The notes under the pieces: generated by a model | Databases searched by the model: none | What the model saw: the letters and a program-made list of their open reading frames with translations, nothing else | What the model was told of the DNA's origin: nothing | Position numbers and translations under genes: made by a program | In this document: one piece after another, positions 45,421 through 56,717 of the stretch | Numbering within the stretch: position 1 is the stretch's first letter | Layout: every line of letters begins with the position of its first letter | Assembly (NCBI GenBank): GCA_902729315.2 | Contig: LR746271.1 | Location: 5,662,001 to 5,726,000 of the forward strand | Origin: Spirodela intermedia | Lineage: Eukaryota; Streptophyta; Magnoliopsida; Alismatales; Araceae | DNA length: 64,000 bases | Reading direction: 5' to 3'

Positions 45421-47360
45421 ATCTAGAGACAATAAACTCAACACTACATGGGAGGCAAGCTATGATTTTTATTTTGCTGATGTAAAAATTGTATTTTAAG
45501 TTTTTATTTAATAGTAATTTTTCTATATGTATTTCTTCACGTAAAAGTGTAGAAGAAGGGATGTTAGATGAAAGGAAAGTGAAGAACTAAGCTGACGTGA
45601 TATCATTTTTTACTTCACTTGATAGGATTTTATCTTTTATGATTAAAATATATGATAAGGGGACAGTATTTTTTATGAAATTGAGATAAAGAGATAGTAT
45701 GTTTTAAAAAATATAAAAATAATAAGAAATAATTAAAAAGGAAAATAATATTCTTTGCATTTTAAACTTTCACAAAGTGCTTGAGCTCTAAATCTTCTAA
45801 ATTTGATGTGTGCCTACATTCTACATTGGTAAATGGCTCAAAACCTACAAAATATTCTAGAGAAGTTAGCAAAGAAAATTGAAAAAATAAAATAAAATAA
45901 AATGTCAAAGTAAACCTAAATAGGGAAAAATAAGAGAAGAGAGAGAAAATACGACCACTAAAAGGGAAACCACACTAGTAGTTGAACAAAAAAGAAGTTG
46001 AGTCTAATTCCTATAAAAATGGAGTAATCATTTGAATTAAATTGATCTAAATAATCGTACTAATTAAATTTCACATGAGAAACTAAAATTATGAAGAGAA
46101 GCACTGAAAATAAAACTAAAACCCAAATTATCTACCAGTAGAGTGACTCTACAAGTAATAAAAAGGAAAAATCTTTTGATTTGAATGCTTATAAATATTA
46201 AGTAATAGATGAGCATAAATAGATCTAAACGATTGTAATGAAGTTCAATTATGTGAGGAAAACTAAAATCACACAAATAATGAGTTAAATAAAATAAATG
46301 TAGGAATTTGTCCCTATGTGTCACCCAAGAACATAGTATTGTCATGCTAATAAAATGGATCGAAAAACTGATTAAATAGCGATAAAAATGTGGAGTAAAA
46401 CGTTTAATATTGTCATCTGCTTGTCACCCATATAATGAGCTAAAATTAAACGGAAATAAACTCAAATCAAAGCCAAAATCTGATTCTTAAACACCATCTA
46501 TAGCTCCACTCACGTATCACCCAAAATCGAATGTGAATCCACTGAAAAGGTGGTGTGAAATTTGATTTAAATGCCTATTCTCTTTGTCTACCAGTCATGT
46601 AGACAATGGATTAAGTTAGAATAAAGATAAAACACAAAAAAAGTAGAAATCAAACTTGTAAGTGCCCAACATTAGTATGCTCATCTTAGTTTGTCACCTA
46701 GTGAGACCTTGGCCCAAAAAGTTCAAAATAGATCAAATATTCTGCAATTTATCATCCCTAATCCTCCTTTCATATTCCTTATACCTTCCAATCTTCATGC
46801 AAAAATATTTCAATGATCCTTGCAAAATCAGGAGTTCTTCCCATTTATTTCACTAACCGAAAGCAGAGGATTGAAATAATGTGTACATGGACCATGTACC
46901 ATAAATTGTTGATGTGGCCAAGAAATAGTCACTTGGCCTATAAACCCGTGACATGTCTTCCTGCTGATGTGGCCATGAATTGCAGCATTTTACTATCATT
47001 AGTTTCATAATTTTTAAATTACTTAAAAATGGCTGAAAAAATGACTTCACAAATCTTATACAACATCTAAGATAAATCTATTTTTTTTATTTTGACTTTA
47101 GGATTAATTTATTGTCAATTTTAAAACATTTCTCAAGATTATAAACCTTATATCATCATCTTAGCACATGGATTAAAATTCATAAATATATTCATATCAC
47201 ATAAATTATAAAAGTTATCAAATTAAGTAAATTCATCAATGATTCTCGAACTAGTATTAACATATTTTGAAATTACTAATTTATATTTTACATCTATAGT
47301 TGCCAGATGTTGAAGTCGAGCATTTGATTATAAAACTTTATTAATGACGTTGAATTTATT
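45421..47360. other. AT-rich sequence, no gene recognised
   Basis: No coding or element signature that I can support. Short open frames near 46064-46345 and 46662-47050 have no recognisable content. Confidence 0.4.
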
Positions 47361-48150
47361 GATAGGGGAAACATGCAGCTCTCACCTCAGCTAACAGGAC
47401 GAGCGGCGTTGTCTTCAGCTGTCAGGACAGGCTGTGCTCCCTGCATAGTCAGCAGGACAGGCTGTGGTCCCTCCTGCAGGACTGGTAGTACTCCTTCCTC
47501 ATTCAGACTAGCAGCGCTCCTTCCTCAACCAGCACACAGCCTCTTTCTCCCGTCCACCTCTCTATAACACACGTTCTCCCTTTTAGGGTCTTACAAAGGA
47601 CAGAGGACCTCGTTTTAAATTGGCCCGAAAGGACCCTCTCGGACGGCCCAGGTTTGGAGAAAGTGGACACGCCCAATAAGGGCAATCGGTGGCCCATTTC
47701 TACGAGTACTGGTCCGCACAAATAGGCTACCATTTGCCCCTGGGCCGTCCGGAATGGCCCGGTTGTCACCTCCGTCTGGCGCGTGAGATATGACCCACAT
47801 ACGACAAGAGTTAGAGAATGCGAGAGAGAGAGAGAGAGAGGGGGAGGGGACGTGAAGATATTTTCTTATCACCCATTCAATAGCTGACCATTTTTTAGTG
47901 GGCTGAAGACAGCAGCGGAGAGAGCGTTTCCCCTTTCATACAGCAGGAGAGAGGAGACTGAGTTATGCCACTTATCTGCCAATAATATTTCATTTCCATT
48001 AGTTAGTCAATTTTAATTGGAATTTCAGAATTAATCTGAAACTCGCCGATACAAAATTAAACTTGCAGTCGTAAATATGGCTCCATTATTTATTAATGTT
48101 TATAGAACTCCGATGCAAATTTAATGGTGTTAGTAGCAACTTCTTCACAC
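47361..48150. other. GC-rich non-coding region with short repeats
   Basis: It contains two copies of CAGGACAGGCTGTG(C/G)TCCCT 30 bp apart (47423-47442, 47453-47472), a 13-bp inverted repeat CGGACGGCCCAGG at 47640-47652 and 47739-47751, and a (GA)n run at 47822-47840. No gene recognised. Confidence 0.5.
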
Positions 48151-48975
48151 TCCATAGCTGAAAATTAGGTTTTGTGGGACGGCGCCAATCGTCTCTCTCC
48201 CAGGCTTGGTTGGAACCGGCGAACAGGAGACCTGTGCACCATTTCAATTGGCGGAGCCTTCTGAGCTACCTTCCTTGTCATGACCAGCGGATCGCGGCCG
48301 CGATTCTCGTTGCGGTTCTAAGTCATGCTCTTAGAATTCTCCTCGCAGTTGATCTCTTGCTTCACCCGTCACCGTTTAGGTCTCCGACGGCGGCGCGGGA
48401 TCAACCTCCCAATTTTAGGGTGTATAGAGGTTGTGCCCGCTCGGTTGCTCCAGGACGAGAGAGAACCCGAAACGCCGACTGTTTCTCCTTCTGGTGCACC
48501 CGCGTAATATACGCAAGATTGGTGCGTTGTGGCGAACAGAGACATTGCTGTCAATCTTATGGGGCCCGAGCTTTGCGTCAAGAAGGGCGGGCAACCTCGA
48601 TCTGCTCAAGAAGGCCGCGAGCGCAAGGTGGAAGATGGACATGGCATCCAGATGGGAAGTGGTGGCGCTGGTGCTGCTGGAAACGGGCAACCTAGTTGTC
48701 AAGAAGGTAAGAGAGGAGACGGTGTGGGAGAGCATTGCCGCACCGCCCGGCACCATCCTCCCTCAACAGTTGGTAAGGAGTGTTGTTTCCTGACGTATTT
48801 AACTAGTTTTCTGTTCAAGATCCTTCTCTGGGAGACGCTACAACAGACTGATCACACCGAAAACACGCGTCCCCATTCATTCAAGGCCCATTATTGGAGC
48901 CGGTCGCTAAACCGATCTCAGATTGCCTTTTCGATTGCAAAGGGCAGGAAGGATGTCTAGCTCGCAGCTGTTAAA
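48151..48975. repeat. Spacer cassette, copy S3, interrupted
   Basis: 48151-48350 matches the GC-rich core of S1/S2/S4 (for example the 'ggttggaaccgg' string near 48207), and about 48820-48975 matches the cassette end ('ctacaacagac', 'caaggccca', 'gctgttaaa'). Between them lies a + strand lectin fragment. The cassette ends at the stop codon of gene 2. Confidence 0.65.
48370..48793 (+). pseudogene. Receptor kinase lectin-domain fragment
   Basis: The + strand carries B-lectin pieces spread over frames: FSFW, a WRTET match to MANRD, and KMDMASRWEVVALVLLETGN then LVVKK, VWESI and LPQQL. It ends just after the motif that is PGQQL in gene 1. It has no start or TATA box, is frameshifted near its front, and lies on the strand opposite to gene 2, with about 190 bp between it and the stop of gene 2. 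Confidence 0.75.
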
Positions 48976-48979
48976 TTCT

Positions 48980-51394
48980 TTACGCCAGAGAACCGTGCGA
49001 AGACTCGTCGTCCGGCGAGAGGTCGCCGTGAAGAAGCCCCACGACGGTGCTCATGGCCGGCCTCTCATCCTTGTTGGTCCTCACGCAGAGCAAGGCGACC
49101 CGGAGCACGAGCTCCGCCTGCACCTCGTCGTATCCCCCGTTGAGTCCTTCGTCGACCATCTGGTCCATCCCATGTAGCCCCTCCATCTTCTCCTCCACCC
49201 AGCGGATCAAGTGGTTCCACTGCCCCTCCGAGACGCCGGTCGCGCTCTTCCCGGTGACCAGCTCTAGCAGAACCACACCGAAGCTGTACACGTCCGCCTT
49301 AGCAGTGATCTCTTGGTTCACCATCCACTCCGGGGCCATGTACCCTCTCGTTCCCCTCGCCCTGGAGACCTCGCACTTCCCACGGGGACCGCTACCCCCA
49401 GCGGCGCCCCTCTCTGTAAGCTTGGACATTCCGAAATCAGCCAGCTTGGGCCTGTACTGCTCATCCAGGAGGATGTTCTGGGGTTTCACATCACAGTGAA
49501 GGACCCACTCCAGGCACTCTTCATGCAGGTAGGCGAGGCCCATCGCCGTCCCCACCGCAACGGCGTACCTCTTCTCCCAGTTCAATACCTTGGTGGCGTC
49601 GGAGGCGAAGAGCAGCCTGTCGAGAGATCCGTTCTCCAGGTACTCGTACACCAGGAGACGATGCTTGCCCTCGGCGCAGAACCCCCACACTCTCACCAGG
49701 TTCATGTGGTTGATCCTCCCGATGACTGCGACCTCCGCCCAGAACTCAGCCTCCCCTTGTGTGACCCCTTCGAGCCTTTTTACAGCCACCGGCGTCTTGC
49801 CGTCTTCCAGCAGGCCTCTGTAGACCGATCCGAAGCCTCCTCTCCCAATTTCCTCGCTGAAGTTCATCGTCATCGCCTTGAGTTCCGCGTAGGTGAACCG
49901 CCGGAATCCAATTGCAAGTTGGAATCTGTGGCCCATCTCCGCCGGACCCAGGCTCCGGTGGATCCTCCTGATGAATATCCAACCCAGGATTATTATGACC
50001 GCCTCCACTGCGCCGAGAGCCCCGACGAATCCGACCAAGTATTTCAGGTAGGGGCTCTTGGCACCGTCCGGACGACGTTTCCCGCTGGAAATACGGACCA
50101 ATTGGTTCGAGCATGTCAGCCCGGACTGTATCAGTGCCCCACCATCTTTTTTTCTGACGCCCGTCGACGCAGGCACCTTGATGTACAACCTGTTTGAGTT
50201 ACTAGGCGTCCGCTGGCCATTAAGAAGGGCGTACTTGGGGTAACACTTCTTCCCCCGGATGCCAAAACCCTGGCATCTGGGATCATCCCGGCAGGCCGTT
50301 CTGCAACTATTCAAGGTAGCGTTATTTCTGTACTCGAGGTCGTTTCCGTAGTAATCTGTGTGACGAAACTTTATGAAGTCGACGCTTCCCATCGCGCTGG
50401 TCAGATTAAACTCCGGCCGACAGCCTCTGGACCAGTCCTCCGGGTCGGCTCGGTGGAAACCTGGCGGGCATGTGCACATCGGCTCCGGCAAGTACGTGCA
50501 GATGCCGTACGCCCCGCACAGGCCGTGAACCTCGCACACCCCAATATCCGGCAACCACACCGCCGCCCAATCCCCCGTTGACTCGTTCAGACTGTACAAC
50601 CTGAGGAGGCCGTCGTGGTCAAGTGTTAACCGGCGACTAGGTCCGGGCCCGTAATCCGACGACGAGAAGTTTAGATGGTCGCTGGATAGGAAGAAACCCT
50701 TGTCGTCGAGAATTGCCACTCTACTGCTGTTGAAGTTGGTCCTTCCTTGGTTATAAATCGTGGTGTCCTGCGGAGGCCAGTAGACGCTGGAGATTTCGGG
50801 GCCATTGTAGATGAGGTAGAGAACATTGTCGTCGTTAAATTTGAAGTTGTAGAAACCCGAACGATAGTCCCCGGCGGCTCTTTCTGACAACAGCATAGTG
50901 TTCCTTGTGAGCTTCTGGCCAGGGAGGAGGGTGTCGGTGGGTGAGGCGAAGCTCTGCCAGACCACATTGCCAGTTCGGTTGGTGAGAACCAGGTTGCCTG
51001 TCTCCAGCAGCTCCAGGGAAATCACGTCCCACCCCAACCCTGCGCCCGCCTCCCACACTTTCCCCTCGCCGCCGCTCAACAAGACGAGGCTGCCGTCGTT
51101 GTGGAGCCACAGCTTGGAGTGCTTGCCGTTGGCCGGCTTATCTCTGTTCGCCATCCACACTACCGTCTTTTGCAGGGCGTGGGTGTACCAGATGGAGAAG
51201 CCGTAAGCATTCTCGCCGACGGGGACGAAGCCGGCGGAGAAGGTCCCCCCAGCCGAGACCAACACGTCGCCTGGTCTCTCAACGGAGATAGACTCCCCGA
51301 GGGTTAGTCTCTGCAACCCCGACAGAGACGACGACGTTACAAGAAGAGCGCCAGCGAGGAGGGCGTGAAGACCAAAAGCTAGGAAAATCCCCAT
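48980..51394 (-). CDS. G-type lectin S-receptor-like Ser/Thr kinase, ZmPK1-like (gene 2)
   Basis: An intact, intronless gene of 804 residues for a plasma-membrane receptor kinase. Domains: signal peptide (1-22), B-lectin (about 30-162), S-locus glycoprotein region (about 200-285), EGF-like CEVHGLCGAYGIC...CTCPPGF (287-313), PAN (about 326-408, Cys364, 368, 374 and 384), transmembrane helix (about 452-475), kinase (about 514-792). Key kinase residues are GRGGFG (517-522), Lys539 in VAVK, Glu554, HCD (633-635), DFG (653-655) and APE (687-689); it is a non-RD kinase like gene 1. The start at 51394 gives a signal peptide, is shared with copies at 52147 and 56717 and lies 83 bp after a TATA box. 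Function in ligand sensing is inferred from the family; the ligand is unknown. A near-identical but broken copy follows upstream (54338-56717), showing recent tandem duplication. Confidence 0.93.
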   Translation of the reverse strand: MGIFLAFGLHALLAGALLVTSSSLSGLQRLTLGESISVERPGDVLVSAGGTFSAGFVPVGENAYGFSIWYTHALQKTVVWMANRDKPANGKHSKLWLHNDGSLVLLSGGEGKVWEAGAGLGWDVISLELLETGNLVLTNRTGNVVWQSFASPTDTLLPGQKLTRNTMLLSERAAGDYRSGFYNFKFNDDNVLYLIYNGPEISSVYWPPQDTTIYNQGRTNFNSSRVAILDDKGFFLSSDHLNFSSSDYGPGPSRRLTLDHDGLLRLYSLNESTGDWAAVWLPDIGVCEVHGLCGAYGICTYLPEPMCTCPPGFHRADPEDWSRGCRPEFNLTSAMGSVDFIKFRHTDYYGNDLEYRNNATLNSCRTACRDDPRCQGFGIRGKKCYPKYALLNGQRTPSNSNRLYIKVPASTGVRKKDGGALIQSGLTCSNQLVRISSGKRRPDGAKSPYLKYLVGFVGALGAVEAVIIILGWIFIRRIHRSLGPAEMGHRFQLAIGFRRFTYAELKAMTMNFSEEIGRGGFGSVYRGLLEDGKTPVAVKRLEGVTQGEAEFWAEVAVIGRINHMNLVRVWGFCAEGKHRLLVYEYLENGSLDRLLFASDATKVLNWEKRYAVAVGTAMGLAYLHEECLEWVLHCDVKPQNILLDEQYRPKLADFGMSKLTERGAAGGSGPRGKCEVSRARGTRGYMAPEWMVNQEITAKADVYSFGVVLLELVTGKSATGVSEGQWNHLIRWVEEKMEGLHGMDQMVDEGLNGGYDEVQAELVLRVALLCVRTNKDERPAMSTVVGLLHGDLSPDDESSHGSLA

Positions 51395-51476
51395 GACAAG
51401 CGCACATACAATGTCTGTCTCGGAGGAGGAAGAAGGGTGCGCGAAGGGTAGCGTTCTGCCTGGCCGCGTTTCCCAT

Positions 51477-51482
51477 CTTATA
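51477..51482 (-). promoter_or_regulatory. TATA box of gene 2
   Basis: The - strand reads TATAAG, about 85 bp before the ATG at 51394, within a GC-rich promoter. The same position is kept in the copies upstream of 52147 (GATAAAA type) and 56717 (TATTAAAT type). Confidence 0.6.
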
Positions 51483-51786
51483 GCTCAGCGCGACGACCTG
51501 AGGGAAACCTTTTCCATTTTGTCACAATTACGTTCTCTATTATCGGGTTAAGCATGGGAGACTTGCTGTTGAGAGCGTTCCCCCTTCCTTACGGCATCAG
51601 AATGGCCCGATTTGTCCTCAGGCGGCGCTAGGCCATGTGAGGACAGCTGGGCATTAGAACACCGCACATCACCGTACGCAAGATGTACCCCTAAAACTTT
51701 AAAATGGAGAATAATTTCGAGAAATAGAAGATTAACTCAAGTCACAATTGTGGCGGACAATAGTTCAAGAATAAAAATTCCTGATG

Positions 51787-51886
51787 GGTCAAGTCAACGT
51801 AGATAATGACGGGAACAAACACCCGGCCAAATTTTTCTCTCTCCCTGGGGTCCGCAAATGACCGATGCAGACTTGGGGTCAAGTCA
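51787..51886 (-). promoter_or_regulatory. Cluster of W-box motifs upstream of gene 2
   Basis: On the - strand TTGACTTGACC (51787-51797) holds two WRKY cores head to tail, and TGACTTGACC (51877-51886) repeats the arrangement 90 bp further out. The nearer one is about 393 bp from the start codon, a distance similar to the W-box pair of gene 1. Binding is inferred from motif only. Confidence 0.45.
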
Positions 51887-52005
51887 TCGCCGACGTAGCA
51901 ACGGCTGCTTAGCAATTGTAAGTCTCCGACGCTATCTCGTGGGAAAGCCCACCACACAAAGTGATGGGGAACGAAGAAGCGGGCAACACCTTCAGATCGT
52001 CAGCA

Positions 52006-52147
52006 TGTCGCCTGCTCTCTCAAGGGAGATAGACTCCCCGGGGTTTAGTCTCCGCAACCCCGGCAGAGAGGACGACGATGTCGCAGGCGACGGCGGCACA
52101 AGAATAGCGAGGAGGGCGTGAAGACCAAAAGCTAGGAAAATCCTCAT
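52006..52147 (-). pseudogene. Receptor kinase 5' fragment P3 (signal peptide region)
   Basis: The ATG at 52147 opens MRIFLAFGLHALLAIL, with matches to LSGL, RLSLG and SISLER, covering about the first 45 codons of gene 2. After that it stops: 51660-52005 is not kinase sequence. It is an orphan piece of promoter plus 5' coding end. Confidence 0.75.
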
Positions 52148-52440
52148 GACGAGCTCACAGACAATGTGCGTCTCGGAGGAAGAAGGGTGCGGGAAGGGTA
52201 TCGTTCTGCCTGGCCGCGTTTCCGATTTTATCGCTCAGCCGCGACGGGCTGAGGGGAAAGTTTTCCATTTTGTCACCATTACAAGATGCGTTATCGGGCT
52301 AAGCAAGGAAGACTTGCTTAAACCTTGCTTTTCAGGTTAAGCATGTGTTGAGAGCGTTCCCCCGTCCTTACGGCATCAGAATGGCCCGATTTGTCCTCAG
52401 GCGGAACCAGGCCATGTAGGGACAGCCGGGCATTATATTA
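52148..52440 (-). promoter_or_regulatory. Duplicated gene-2 promoter without a gene
   Basis: It aligns with 51395-51660: the 'tctcggaggaagaagggtgcg' leader, the 'gcgttctgcctggccgcgttt' block, the TATA-region and the distal 'acggcatcagaatggcccga' block. It sits upstream of the short 5' fragment P3. Whether it is still active is unknown. Confidence 0.65.
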
Positions 52441-53440
52441 AACTTGTGTTCGCTTGTTGCAGGTTATAATTACATTCAGGAAATGGCTCAAATGATTAAG
52501 TATTTAATTGGGGACAGAAAATAGTATGGTCCTGAGGTTCAAGTGAAATTTTCATTATTATGCACAGTTAATAACTGATTTTTAATGAAGTCATGAACAT
52601 TAAAAAATAAATACTTTGTTTAAAGTGAAACAATTAAATATTTAGTCCCCAATAAAAATTATTTATAGATTATTGAATTCAGGTCGATTAAACATTCGAA
52701 TCTAGTGATCAGAAAGTAAAGATTTCAATAGAAACAAAAAGTGTACTATTGAACAGTATCTCTCCAATGCTTGTCTATATCCTCATTTCTGAATATAGCT
52801 ATGTTGACCTGTTAAACTGTTCACGTTAGATATTGTAATTTATGTATAGATTATCTGATACACACCAACTTATGCCAAAAATTCTCAATAAAATGTGTAA
52901 AGGACTATTTTTTGACGCCTCCATGATAGAGTGATACTTCAATCTCTAAATGAGATCCATCTGCATTAGTGTGAAAATTATAAAAGAAAACATATGTGAC
53001 ACATCAAATATACGCAGGAGAAAACATTTATGACACATCAAATATTATTCTGGCATTTCAACAGATGTGGCCAATCTCGATCTGAGTCTAAGAACACAAA
53101 GTAACTCAACTCGTTGTAGTTAGTACAATTATGGTGCATCTATCCATCTAAAAAACTGACATGAAAGGTTTTGAAAACGGTTTTGGCCAGGACCAAGTAC
53201 ACTTCTAGAAATGCCTTGCTAAATTTTTAGGTTTGCGTTTCTGACTGTTCACTACCAAAGTAAAATAAAGGCATAAAAGTTCGAATATCTTAAAAAAGCA
53301 TAGTATAAATTAGTTAGATGCAACAATTATAATGAAACTCGATATCATAACTTTAGTGAAAAACCTAAGAAATCAGTTGATTAATATTTGTATCAATTTT
53401 AGAATATTTTTTATTGATTGGATGGAATGGATAGAAACAT
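52441..53440. other. AT-rich intergenic sequence
   Basis: No gene or element signature seen. Confidence 0.45.
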
Positions 53441-54337
53441 ATTTATATTATGACGTACATACATGCTCAATCATCACCTATCATTGTTTGACCATTTATG
53501 TTGGTCTGTCTCATGAAAGCCTAATTAAACATTTAAAAATGATAGAATAGGATCTCTGACTTCCCCTTTAAGTTTGTAGTAGCTAGCATCAGTTAATGCT
53601 GCGTTATCAATTAAATTTAGTAACTAATGTGAAAGGAATGTTATTGGCTGAAAATAGCATAAACTCAGTTTTCCCTCCCCTGCTGACTGCGGACTCGTCC
53701 CACGGAACACGGCGGCGACTATGCCGGCGCCAACCGCCCGTCTCCCAGTCTTAGTTTGAAACCGACTATTAGGAGCGCTGGACACCATTGAATGGGTGGA
53801 AGATTTCTGGACTGCCTTCCTCGTCCTGCCCAGCGAATCAGCGCGGCCGTCATCGAGCGAGCTTAGACTTCCATTCGGCTGACCACGGGAGGCGACAAAC
53901 CTCGGACAGTCGCTGGTCCATGCCGTCCTCTTCAAGCCTTCTAGGTTCGACGAGTAAAACGGTGCGTGGGAGATCATCTGGTTCCCCGACGTTGGTCCCT
54001 TGACATCGCTCCTGTGAACTCTCGGGAAAAGTTACGTTTTAGTTATGCAATGTAGTCCATCGGAAGTTGGTGGGGATCTGTGGCAATCCGCCGAGAGACG
54101 GATTTAGAATCGAGTCTAGACCAGAGTCTGCGAAACACGATTAATCTCTCCAGCCAGTCAGGCGCAAATAATTGCTCCGTTCAAGACCGATCTCTGCCTG
54201 GGGATACAACAGACTGATAACGCCAAGAAGATGCGCCCGATCGGTGCAAGGCCAATTCATTGAGCTGACATCAGAAGGGACTTCAGATATGTTGGAGGTT
54301 TCCTGGAGAGAAGATCTCTATCCAGCTGGTTAAACTC
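53440..54337. repeat. Spacer cassette, copy S4
   Basis: It aligns with S1 and S2: 'tgtttgaccatttatg' near 53487, the GC-rich core (53680-53960), 'gtagtccatcggaag' (about 54052), 'atacaacagactgata' (about 54204) and 'gttaaactcctaacgcc' at the junction with the kinase stop region. It lies 3' of pseudogene P4. Confidence 0.75.
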
Positions 54338-56717
54338 CTAACGCCGTGGAACCCTGCGAAGACTCGTCGTCCGGCGAGAGGTCGCCAATAAAAACCCCAC
54401 AACGGTACTCATGGCTGGCCTCTCATCCTTATCGGTCCTCACGCAGAGCAAGGCGACCCGGAGCACGAGGTCCGCCTGCTCCTCGTCATAGTCCCCATTG
54501 AGCCTCTCGTCGATCAGCTTGTCAATCCCACGTCGCCCCTCCATCTTCTCCTCCACCCAACGGATCAGGTGATGGGATTGCCCCTCCGAGACGCCGGTCA
54601 AGCTCGCAGAACCATGCCGAAGCTGTCTACGTCCGCCTTGACCGTGATCTCCTGGTTCACCATCCACTCCGAGGTCATGTACCCTCTCGTCCCCCTCGCC
54701 ATGGAGACCTCGCACTTCCCACAGCGGCTGAAGCCGCCGCCGCGGGCGCCCCTCTCTATGAGTTTGGACATTCCGAAATCGGCCAGCGTGGGCCTGTACT
54801 CCTCGTCCAGGAGGATGTTCTGGGGCTTCACGTCGCAGTGCAGGACCCACTCCAGGCATTCCTCGTGCAGGTAGGCGAGGCCCATCGCCGTCCTCACCGC
54901 AACGGCGTACCTCTTCTCCCAGGTCGAAGGCGAAGAGGAGCTTGTCGAGGGACCCGTTCTCCAGGTACTCGTACACAAGGAGGCGGTTCTTGCTCTCGGC
55001 GCAGAATCCCCACTCTGACCAGGTTCATGTGGTGATCCTCCCGATGACTGCGACCTTCGCCCAGAACTCGGCCTCCCCTTGTGTGACCCTTCAAGCCTTT
55101 TTACGGCCATCGCCGTTTTGCCGTCTTCCAGAAGGCCTCTGTACACCGACCCGAAGCCTCCCCTGCCGATTTCCTCGTTGAAGTTCCTTGTCATCGCCTT
55201 GAGTTCCGCGTAGGTGAACCGCCGGAATCCAACTTCAAGTTGAAACCTGTGGCCGTTCTCCGCCGGACCCAGGTTCCGATGGATCCTCCTGATAAACCTC
55301 CAACCCAGGATTATCATGATGGCCTCCACCGCGCCGAGAGCCCCGACAAATCCGACCAAATACTTCAGGTAAGGGCTCTTGGAACCGTCACGATGGAGTT
55401 TCCCAATGGAAGTCGGGACCAATCGGTCTGAGCATGCCAGCCCCGACTGTATCAGTGCCCCACCATCTGCTTCCCTGACGGCCATCGACGTTGGGACCTT
55501 GATGTACATCCTGACTAGGATCCTCGGCGTCCGATGGCCACTGAGCAGGGCGTATTCAGGGTAACAGATCTTCCGGTGGAAGCCAAAACCCTGGCAACTG
55601 CAATCTTTCCGGCAGACTCTTCTGCAGCTACTTAAAGTGGCGTTGTCACTGTAGGAATCAAGGTCGTTTCGGTAGTAATATGTGTGACGAAGCTCTATGA
55701 AGTCGACGCTTCCCGTTGCGCTGGTCAGATTAATCTCCGGCCGACAGCCTCTGGACCAGTCCTCGGGGTCTGCCCAGCTGAACCCTGGCAGGCACGTGCA
55801 CATCGGCTCCGGCAAGTACGTGCAGATGCCGTACCTCCCGCACAGGCCGTGAACCTCGCACACCCCAATAGCCGCCAACCACACCGCCGCCCAATCCCCC
55901 GTTGTCTCGTTCAGACTGTACAGCCTGAGGAGGCCGTCGTGGTCAAGTGTTAACCTGCGACTAGGTCCGCGCCCTTAATCCGACGACGAGAAGTTTAGAT
56001 GATCGCTGGATAGGAAGAAACCCTTGTCGTCGAGAGTTGCCACTCTACTGCTGTTGAAGTTGGTCCTTCCTTGGCTGTAAAGCGTGGTGTCCTGCCGAGG
56101 CCAGTAGACGCTGGAGATTTCGGGGCCATTGTAGATGTGTAGAGAACATTGTCGTCGTTAAATTTGAAGTTGTAGAAACCCGAACGATAGTCCCCGGCGG
56201 CTCTTTCTGACAACAGCATAGTGTTCCTTGTGAGCTTCTGGCCGGGGAGGAGGGTGTCGGTGGGTGAGGCGAAGCTCTCCCACAGGATCTTCCCCGTCCG
56301 GCTCTTGAGAACAAGGTTGCCCGTCTCCAGCAGCTCCAGGGTCATCACATCCCATCTCGTCCCTGTGGCCGCCTCCCACACCTTTCCCACGGCACCACTC
56401 AACAAGACGAGGTTCCCGTCGCTCTGGAGCTGGAGCATGGAGCCCTTGCCGTTGGCCGGCTTATCTCTGTTCGCCATCCACACTACCGTCTTTTGCAGGG
56501 CGTGGGTGTACCAGATGGAGAAGCCGTAAGCGTTCTCGCCGACGGGGACGAAGCCGGCGGAGAAGGTCCCCTCAGCCGAGACCAACACGTCGCGTGGTCT
56601 CCCAACGGAGATAGACTCCCCGATGGTTAGTCTCCACAACCCCGGCAGAGACGACGACGTTACAAGAAGAGCGCCAGCGAGGAGGGCGTGAAGACCAAAA
56701 GCTAGGAAAATCCCCAT
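54338..56717 (-). pseudogene. Receptor kinase pseudogene P4 (near-complete copy of gene 2)
   Basis: The start at 56717 and the whole domain order of gene 2 are present, but the frame is broken repeatedly. There is a 1-base loss near 56136 (after NDDNVLY); an in-frame stop TAA at 55975-55977 (Tyr of SSDYGPGP); 1-base losses near 55089, 55031 and 55010; a loss of about 15 bases near 54925 (around FASDATKVLN); a loss of about 20 bases near 54600 (LELVTGKS); and a 1-base loss near 54395. The catalytic HCDVKPQN and DFG remain, but APE has become SE and VYSFG has become VDSFG. The promoter upstream of 56717 is also a copy. The many indels show it cannot make a full receptor, though a truncated lectin-domain protein of about 240 residues from the first frame is conceivable. 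Confidence 0.9.

Noticed and set aside
47640-47751. 13-bp inverted repeat as terminal repeats of a MITE
   Set aside because: No target duplication beside the arms and only 112 bp in all. A chance or regulatory inverted repeat in GC-rich DNA is as likely.
54338-56717. Intron-containing functional gene at P4
   Set aside because: The breaks are 1-base losses and a nonsense change compared with the near-identical intact gene 2. No GT/AG pairs are needed to explain them.
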